Shown here one piece after another: positions 59,701 to 64,000 of a stretch of DNA of 64,000 bases. Source of the DNA: Streptomyces mangrovisoli (lineage in GTDB: Bacteria > Actinomycetota > Actinomycetes > Streptomycetales > Streptomycetaceae); contig NZ_LAVA02000052.1 in NCBI RefSeq assembly GCF_000974985.2, positions 1 through 64,000 of the forward strand. The letters are read 5' to 3'. Numbering within the stretch: position 1 is the first letter of the stretch; the number at the start of each line of letters is the position of its first letter. A program made the position numbers and the translations under genes. The notes beneath the pieces were generated by a model. That model searched no databases and was not told where the DNA came from. It saw only the letters and a list, made by a program, of their open reading frames with translations.

Positions 59701-60508
59701 CTCCACCGGGGCCGCCGCCGAGCCGCGGGACGTGCCCGTGCTGCGCGGCGAGATCGCCTTCGAGGACGTCGACTTCGCCTACGGCGGCGGCGCCGAGGCG
59801 GCGCTGCACGGCGTCGACCTGCGCATCCCGGCCGGGCAGACCGTCGCCTTCGTCGGCGAGACCGGCGCGGGCAAGTCGACCCTCGTCAAGCTGGTGGCCC
59901 GGTTCTACGACCCCACCGGCGGCCGGGTCACCGTCGACGGCACCGATCTGCGCGCCCTCGACCTCACCGCGTACCGGCACCGTCTCGGCGTCGTACCGCA
60001 GGAGGCGTACCTCTTCCCGGGCACGATCCGCGACGCCATCGCCTACGGCCGCCCCGACGCGAGCGACGCCGAGGTGGAGGCGGCGGCCCGCGCGGTCGGC
60101 GCGCACGAGATGATCGCCACCCTCACGGGCGGCTATCTGCACGAGGTGGCCGAGCGGGGCCGCAACCTCTCCGCCGGCCAGCGGCAGCTGATCGCGCTGG
60201 CCCGCGCCGAGCTGGTCGACCCGGACGTGCTGCTGCTCGACGAGGCCACGGCCGCCCTGGACCTGGCGACGGAGGCCCAGGTCAACCAGGCCACCGACCG
60301 GCTCGCGGGCCGTCGTACGACGCTCGTGGTGGCGCACCGCCTGACCACCGCGGCGCGCGCCGACCGGGTGGTGGTGATGGACCACGGCGGGGTCGCCGAG
60401 GACGGCACCCACGACGAGCTGCTCGCCCTGGACGGCCGCTACGCGGCGCTGTGGCGCACCTTCGTCGGCGCCGCCGAGCCGGACGAACCGGTCGGCGCCA
60501 CCCGCTGA
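56774..60508 (+). CDS. Fused heterodimer-type ABC exporter (two half-transporters in one chain)
   Basis: A 1244-aa exporter arranged TMD1-NBD1-TMD2-NBD2. NBD1 has Walker A GSSGSGKST (about 373), signature LSGGQ (about 477) and Walker B LLVLDD, where D502 replaces the catalytic Glu. NBD2 has GETGAGKST (about 1029), LSAGQ (about 1132) and Walker B LLLDE with intact E1157. One ATP site is thus degenerate, as in TM287/288-type heterodimers. An acidic linker of about 85 residues precedes TMD2. GTG 56774 has GGAAGG 7 nt upstream. The substrate is unknown; lipid or drug export is typical. Confidence 0.93.
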   Translation: MAGRQAQTQGWARRLAGYAWRHPRDVVLALGSSLAGMAVLAVVPLVTKVIIDDVIGDHSRGMTPWALALVGAAVVVYVLTFVRRYYGGRLALDVQHDLRTEMFASITRLDGRRQDELSTGQVVGRATSDLQLIQGLLFMLPMTIGNVVLFVISLAIMAWLSPPLTLVALAVAPALGWIAKRSRSRLHPATWYAQAQAAAVAGVVDGAVSGVRVVKGFGQEEQETGKLRAVGRRLFAARLRTIRLNSRYTPALQAVPALGQVAMLALGGWLAARGHITLGTFVAFSTYLAQLVGPVRMLAVVLTVGQQARAGTERVLELIDTEPTMSDGTRELPADAPATVEFDDVSFGYGEGGPVLDGLSFTIRPGETLAVVGSSGSGKSTVSLLLPRFYDVTHGAVLVGGHDVRELTLDSLRAAIGLVPEDSFLFSETVRDNIAYGRPDATDEEIRQAARAAQADGFIQDLPEGYATTVGEHGLTLSGGQRQRVALARALLTDPRLLVLDDATSAVDARVEHEIHEALKEVMRGRTTLLIAHRRSTLALADRIAVLEAGRLADLGTHDELQERSALYRRLLTDPDELGGVSPGHTPAAVPEEDTSVRDELDAEFDAERGVTPRLWSGDRAPRDHALSGMPATPGLLAQVEALPPATDTPDVDEARAVLPEASYGVRRLVRGFGLPLLVSLALVAADAGMGLLLPILIRHGIDQGVSKLAVGAVWAASLLGLLAVLVQWAAQFGETRMTGRTGERVLYALRLKIFAQLQRLGLDYYERELTGRIMTRMTTDIDALSTFLQTGLVTAFVSVVTFFGIMVALLVIDVQLALVVFATLPPLVVATFFFRRASVKAYELARERVSVVNADLQESVSGLRIVQAFRREGDSGRRFTERSRSYRQARIRGQWLISVYFPFVQFLSSVAAASVLVAGAGRVDAATLTTGALVAYLLYIDLFFAPVQQLSQVFDGYQQATVSLGRIQELLREPASTGAAAEPRDVPVLRGEIAFEDVDFAYGGGAEAALHGVDLRIPAGQTVAFVGETGAGKSTLVKLVARFYDPTGGRVTVDGTDLRALDLTAYRHRLGVVPQEAYLFPGTIRDAIAYGRPDASDAEVEAAARAVGAHEMIATLTGGYLHEVAERGRNLSAGQRQLIALARAELVDPDVLLLDEATAALDLATEAQVNQATDRLAGRRTTLVVAHRLTTAARADRVVVMDHGGVAEDGTHDELLALDGRYAALWRTFVGAAEPDEPVGATR

Positions 60509-60525
60509 CGCCACGCGCCGTCCCA

Positions 60526-60558
60526 CCCGCCGGCCGCCCCCTGAGGGCGGCCGGCGGG
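60526..60558. terminator. Terminator after the ABC exporter gene
   Basis: A perfect 13-bp GC stem (60526-60538 with 60546-60558) encloses 7 nt, 17 bp after the stop. Confidence 0.75.
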
Positions 60559-60645
60559 CCCGTGCAACCATCGGGCATACGTTCTGCGTCCGTACACCAG
60601 TACGTTCATGGCGGGCTCGTGGCTGCGACACAGGAGGGGACGACC

Positions 60646-61038
60646 GTGGACAGTGGTGCGATACGCAGGCGGCTCGCGCTGGGGCTGGCGTCACTGGCCG
60701 GGGCCGGGCTGCTGGCGCTCGCCGTCCCGGGCAGCGCCCAGGCGGCGTCGGCGACCACCTGCGCGGGCCGGGAGGTGCGCACGCTGCCCTTCTCGACCGG
60801 CACCGTGCACGTCTACAAGCGCAACGGCTACGTCTGCGCGGTCACCCTGCCCCGGCACCCGGGCACCCGGCGCACGATGATGGTCAGCGTCCAGGCCCGA
60901 GGCAACCGCCCGGTCGTGGACCGGGGCAGCTACACCCACCGGGCGGGCCCGGTCACCGTGCACGCCGGGCACCGCTGCGTCTGGCTGAAGGGCCGGGTGG
61001 CGGGCGGCTCGGTCAGCTCGGGCTGGATCCTGTGCTGA
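60646..61038 (+). CDS. Small secreted Cys-containing protein, function unknown
   Basis: A 130-aa protein with a signal peptide of about 36 residues ending near AQAASA. The mature part of about 94 residues is basic, rich in Val, Arg, Gly and His, and has four Cys that could form two disulfides. I do not recognise the family. GTG 60646 is preceded by AGGAGGGG 6 nt upstream, which excludes the longer frame. It converges on the lipoprotein gene. Confidence 0.75.
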   Translation: MDSGAIRRRLALGLASLAGAGLLALAVPGSAQAASATTCAGREVRTLPFSTGTVHVYKRNGYVCAVTLPRHPGTRRTMMVSVQARGNRPVVDRGSYTHRAGPVTVHAGHRCVWLKGRVAGGSVSSGWILC

Positions 61039-61072
61039 GCCGCTGAGCCGCTGAGCCGCTGAGCCGCCGAGG
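61034..61072. repeat. 8-bp tandem repeat at the end of the small secreted gene
   Basis: GCTGAGCC is repeated four times, starting at the stop codon of the gene ending at 61038 and followed by a degenerate unit. Confidence 0.85.
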
Positions 61073-61126
61073 CCCTGAGGCCCCCGAGCCGCCGGGTCGC
61101 CGGATCGCCGGGGTGTGCCGGGGTGC

Positions 61127-61756
61127 TCAGACCCGGCGGGCGCAGCCCACCGGCACCGCGCCGCCGAGCTGGACGTAGAGGGCCGTGGAGGCCGGGCAGG
61201 AAGACCGTTTCCGCACCGCCTCGACCACCTTGAACTGCGGCTTCTCCTTGCCCGTCGCGGCGCAGGCGGTCTCCCGGACCCGGTCCTTGCCGTCCCCGCG
61301 CACACAGTCGCCGACGATCGTGCGCGGCCCCCCGCCCTGCCCGGGATCGCCCGGGTGCGGGGGCTCCAGGTTGCGCATGCAGGCGTAACCCCGCGGGATC
61401 GCGCCGCCGTCGCCCGGGGTCGGGTCCTGCGCGTTGATGTGCAGCACGAAGTCGGTGGTCGCCGAGCACGCCGGCCCCCCGCTCGCGGCTCCGTCGTAGC
61501 GCGCCACGACCCGTGCCGCCGCCCGCTCGCTGGTGCAGGGCACCTCCGTGAAGCTCGTCGTACCGAAGGAACTGCACTCGTCGACGGCGAGGAACCGCGC
61601 GCCGTAGCCCGGGGACGCCTGCGCCGCGGACGAGGGCCTGGCGCCGCCCAGCTGTCCGTCGCCGTCGCCCGCCGACGAACCCTCGCAGCCCGCCAGCAGG
61701 GCGCACAGCAGCACCGGCAAGGCGCGTCTCACGCCCGCGCCGCGTCCTCCACGCAT
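61127..61756 (-). CDS. Lipoprotein of unknown function
   Basis: A 209-aa exported protein with signal peptide and lipobox LLAGC (lipidated C24), then a Ser/Gly linker. The mature domain of about 160 residues contains eight or so Cys, in a pattern like DECSSFGTTSFTEVPCTSERAAA (compare the C-terminal septum/LppU-like domains in actinobacteria), repeated loosely. It may be a disulfide-rich extracellular binding module. ATG 61756 follows a GGGGGG run at good spacing. It lies 111 bp downstream of the GH3 gene on the same strand. Confidence 0.8.
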   Translation of the reverse strand: MRGGRGAGVRRALPVLLCALLAGCEGSSAGDGDGQLGGARPSSAAQASPGYGARFLAVDECSSFGTTSFTEVPCTSERAAARVVARYDGAASGGPACSATTDFVLHINAQDPTPGDGGAIPRGYACMRNLEPPHPGDPGQGGGPRTIVGDCVRGDGKDRVRETACAATGKEKPQFKVVEAVRKRSSCPASTALYVQLGGAVPVGCARRV

Positions 61757-61867
61757 CGTGCACCCCCCTGCACCCCGCCCAGCGTGGCCCGCGACGGCGG
61801 GCGCACGCCAGAGATCCCGGAGGCTTTGCGCCAGTTGGCGGTGGCGGCGGGGGTGCGCGGCGTACCG

Positions 61868-63754
61868 CTAGTACGTCAGTCCGTACCCGACGGGATACAG
61901 CACCTGCGCCGGGTCGTCCGCGCGCGCCACGTCCACCGGCAGCCGCCCGCGCGGCGCGACCCGCCCGGCGATCACGCGCGCGGCGGCGCCCAGTTCGACG
62001 TCGGTCCACGAGTAGGACGCGAGGACGGCCGGGACGCCCGGCAGCTGGGCGACGTCGTAGGGGTTCCTGACCGCGAGCGCGACGACCGGCCGGCCGGTGC
62101 CGACCAGCCGCTGGACCAGGGTCTGCTGCGCGCTGCCCGCGGTGACGTTGTACGTCGCCACGACCACCGCGTCCGCCCCGCCCGCCGCCGTGACCGCCGC
62201 GTCGATCGCCGCCGCGGCGGGCGCCGTGCCGGTGGACAGCGCCGTGGCCGTGAAGCCGAGGCGGGTGAGCGCGGCCGCGAGGACACCGGTCGGCGGCCCG
62301 GTGGTGCCCGAGGGGGAGGCCGGGTCGGCGCCCACGACCAGCACCCTGCGGTGGCTGCGGCGCGACAGCGGCAGCAGCCGGCCCTCGTTGACCAGCAGCG
62401 TGGTGGTCCGCTCCGCGATGCGGTCGGCGGCGGCCAGATGCGCGGGCGTGCCCACCACCCGGTCGACGCGGTCGGTCGCGGCGTAGGGGTCGTCGAGCAG
62501 GCCGAGCCGGGACTTGAGCCGCAGGACGCGCAGGAGCGACTCGTCGAGCCGGGCCTCGGTCAGCTCGCCCCCGCGCACCGCGTTGAGCACCGCGTTCCAG
62601 GCCACGTCCAGGGACGGCGGGTCCAGGAGCTGGTCCACGCCCGCCTTCAGGGCGAGCACCGGCACCCGGTCGTCGCCGTACTTCGTGCGCACGCCCTGCA
62701 TCTGGAGCGAGTCGGTGACCACGACGCCGTCGTAGCCGAGCTCCTCGCGCAGGATGCCGGTGAGGATCGGACGGGAGAGGGTGGCCGGGTCGCCGGAGTC
62801 GTCGAGCGCCGGGACCATGATGTGCGCGGTCATGATGCAGTCGATGCCGGCCGCGACCGCCGCCCGGAACGGCACCGCGTCCAGCTTCTCCCACAGCTCG
62901 CGGCTGTGCGTGATCACCGGGAAGCCGTAGTGGCTGTCGACCGCGGTGTCGCCGTGCCCCGGGAAGTGCTTGGCGGTCGCGGCGACCCGCGAGGACCGGT
63001 AGCCCTGCACCTCGGCGGCGACCAGGGCGGCCACCGCGGCCGGGTCGGCGCCGAAGGAGCGCACGCCGATGACGGGGTTGGCCGGGTTGACGTTCACGTC
63101 GGCGTCGGGGGAGTAGTCCTGGTTGATGCCGATCGCGCGCAGCTCGGCGCCGGAGATCCGGCCGAGGGTGCGGGCGTCCGCCCGCGAGCCGCCCGCGCCG
63201 ATCGCCATGGCCCCCGGGAAGAGGGTGGCCGGCTTGCCCACGCGGCACACGATGCCGTGCTCCTGGTCGGTGGTGACCAGGACGGGCAGGCCGCGGGGCT
63301 GCGCGAGGGACGCCCGCTGGAGGCCGTTGGACAGCTCGGCGATCTGGTGCGGGTTCTTGGTGTTGTTGGCCCAGGTGAAGTAGATGAAGCCGCCGACCCG
63401 GTACTTCGCGACCAGTTCGGCGGCCGTGCGGACGCCGAGCTCCTTGAGGTTGGCGTCGATGTCGGCCTGGTCGGGGGCGGTGGCGGAGGCTCCGTAGACC
63501 CGGGTCACGAACAGCTGGCCGACCTTCTCCTGAAGCGTCATGCCGGAGACGATCGCGCGCAGCCGCCGCTCGGTCGCGGCGGCGGGCGCCGCGGCGGCGT
63601 GCGCGGTGCCGCCGACGGTCATCGCGGCGCCGGCCCCGGCGGTCGCGGCGAGCACGGCCCGTCTGGAGGGCCCGCCGCCGGTCCCGCCCCCTCGGCCCGC
63701 TCCGCCTTCTCTGCTTCCTCTGCTTCCTCTGCTTCCCGTGCTGGTGTCGGGCAC
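61868..63754 (-). CDS. Tat-exported GH3 beta-N-acetylhexosaminidase-like enzyme
   Basis: A 628-aa secreted GH3 protein. A twin-Arg SRRAVLAATAGAGAA signal follows a Gly/Ser/Arg-rich N-terminus built from a 9-bp repeat. The KHFPGHGDT...DSH motif with its His/Asp pair marks the NagZ subgroup acting on N-acetylglucosaminides. The nucleophile is D348 in VVVTDSLQM. A second alpha/beta domain follows (about 430-628). It probably releases GlcNAc from chitin or peptidoglycan fragments. GTG 63754 has AAGGAG 5 nt upstream; the frame back to 63814 has no support. Confidence 0.92.
   Translation of the reverse strand: MPDTSTGSRGSRGSREGGAGRGGGTGGGPSRRAVLAATAGAGAAMTVGGTAHAAAAPAAATERRLRAIVSGMTLQEKVGQLFVTRVYGASATAPDQADIDANLKELGVRTAAELVAKYRVGGFIYFTWANNTKNPHQIAELSNGLQRASLAQPRGLPVLVTTDQEHGIVCRVGKPATLFPGAMAIGAGGSRADARTLGRISGAELRAIGINQDYSPDADVNVNPANPVIGVRSFGADPAAVAALVAAEVQGYRSSRVAATAKHFPGHGDTAVDSHYGFPVITHSRELWEKLDAVPFRAAVAAGIDCIMTAHIMVPALDDSGDPATLSRPILTGILREELGYDGVVVTDSLQMQGVRTKYGDDRVPVLALKAGVDQLLDPPSLDVAWNAVLNAVRGGELTEARLDESLLRVLRLKSRLGLLDDPYAATDRVDRVVGTPAHLAAADRIAERTTTLLVNEGRLLPLSRRSHRRVLVVGADPASPSGTTGPPTGVLAAALTRLGFTATALSTGTAPAAAAIDAAVTAAGGADAVVVATYNVTAGSAQQTLVQRLVGTGRPVVALAVRNPYDVAQLPGVPAVLASYSWTDVELGAAARVIAGRVAPRGRLPVDVARADDPAQVLYPVGYGLTY
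63711..63737. repeat. 9-bp tandem repeat in the GH3 signal region
   Basis: TCTGCTTCC occurs three times in a row and encodes Gly-Ser-Arg units before the twin-Arg motif. Confidence 0.85.
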
Positions 63755-63871
63755 GTGCGCTCCTTCCGCAGGAGGTCCGCGAAACGCTGAAGGAAACTTA
63801 CGAGGAGTCAGCAATATCCGGGAAGTTTCTGCCAGTCAAGGGAGCGCGCAGCGGCCGTCGCGGGAAGAGGG

Positions 63872-63913
63872 GCCGCCATCGGCGCTGTTGGAGGGGGGCG
63901 CGCCGATGGCGGC
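63872..63913. terminator. Large hairpin near the window end
   Basis: GCCGCCATCGGCGC (63872-63885) pairs exactly with GCGCCGATGGCGGC (63900-63913) around 14 nt. It lies upstream of the GH3 gene and may terminate a gene beyond the window. The 246 bp from 63755 to the end hold no supported gene. Confidence 0.45.
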
Positions 63914-64000
63914 ATGTCGCCGGCCGCAGGCGGAGGAGAGGGTTGGTCAGCGATCGCAGCCAGCAGCGAAGCCGACGCCGCTCTGCGGTGACTCATCCGG

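Noticed and set aside
63808..63996. 62-residue open frame near the window end
   Set aside because: Low-complexity Ala/Pro composition, no ribosome-binding site, and it overlaps a large hairpin.

Overview
This window looks like core chromosome of a Streptomyces. The GC content is very high, codon third positions are almost all G or C, Tat signals and lipoboxes are frequent, and several loci are genus hallmarks: adpA with its in-frame TTA codon, the cellobiose cluster cebR-cebEFG-bglC, the desferrioxamine cluster desABCD with desEF, and an MsiK-type transporter layout with no local ATPase. From memory, the gene order from cebR through adpA, glmS and des to the leucine/MCC block and speB matches the S. 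coelicolor region around SCO2770-SCO2800. No prophage, insertion sequence, CRISPR array or obviously foreign island was seen.

Layout. 1-3.8 kb: a spermidine-synthase-fold methyltransferase, a small membrane-anchored protein and a divergent OmpR-type two-component system. 4.1-12.5 kb: a secreted CBM2-GH18 chitinase, then an operon of lipoprotein, two permeases, GH36 and GH42 that should import and hydrolyse galactosides. 12.6-19 kb: bglC, cebG, cebF and cebE on the minus strand facing cebR, with CebR boxes at cebE and over the bglC ribosome-binding site. 19.3-24 kb: TetR and GNAT genes, tRNA-His, orn, adpA and a small membrane protein. 24-30.5 kb: a universal stress protein, a GPR1/FUN34-type membrane protein, glmS, a small unknown gene, a Tat-exported purple acid phosphatase and a DUF4429-SHOCT protein. 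30.5-37.8 kb: desferrioxamine synthesis and uptake under two iron boxes. 38-46.7 kb: acyl-CoA dehydrogenase, HMG-CoA lyase and the two carboxylase subunits (leucine/acyl-CoA catabolism), a divergent TetR regulator, a second acyl-CoA dehydrogenase and a TesB thioesterase. 46.8-52.2 kb: a phosphatase-like protein, a PucR regulator, and a divergent ureohydrolase plus TPP-enzyme pair. 52.3-64 kb: a secreted endonuclease, a GT39 glycosyltransferase with a Gly-rich repeat, a beta-lactamase-fold protein, a fused ABC exporter, two small exported proteins and a GH3 hexosaminidase-like enzyme.

How it fits together. Much of the window concerns scavenging polymers and oligosaccharides (chitin, galactosides, cello-oligosaccharides, N-acetylglucosaminides), amino-sugar supply (glmS), iron acquisition and acyl-CoA/arginine catabolism, beside the developmental regulator adpA. 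The most interesting less-described points are these. A ureohydrolase/TPP-enzyme pair is divergent from a PucR regulator, and I propose it works in the 2-ketoarginine/guanidinobutyrate route. A 20-bp dispersed intergenic element occurs in 11 copies at five intergenic loci, often as facing pairs. The CebR operator over bglC doubles as the Shine-Dalgarno. The fused ABC exporter has one degenerate ATPase site. A strong inverted repeat lies inside the start of the thioesterase gene. The polymorphism-prone repeat in the GT39 protein is also notable.
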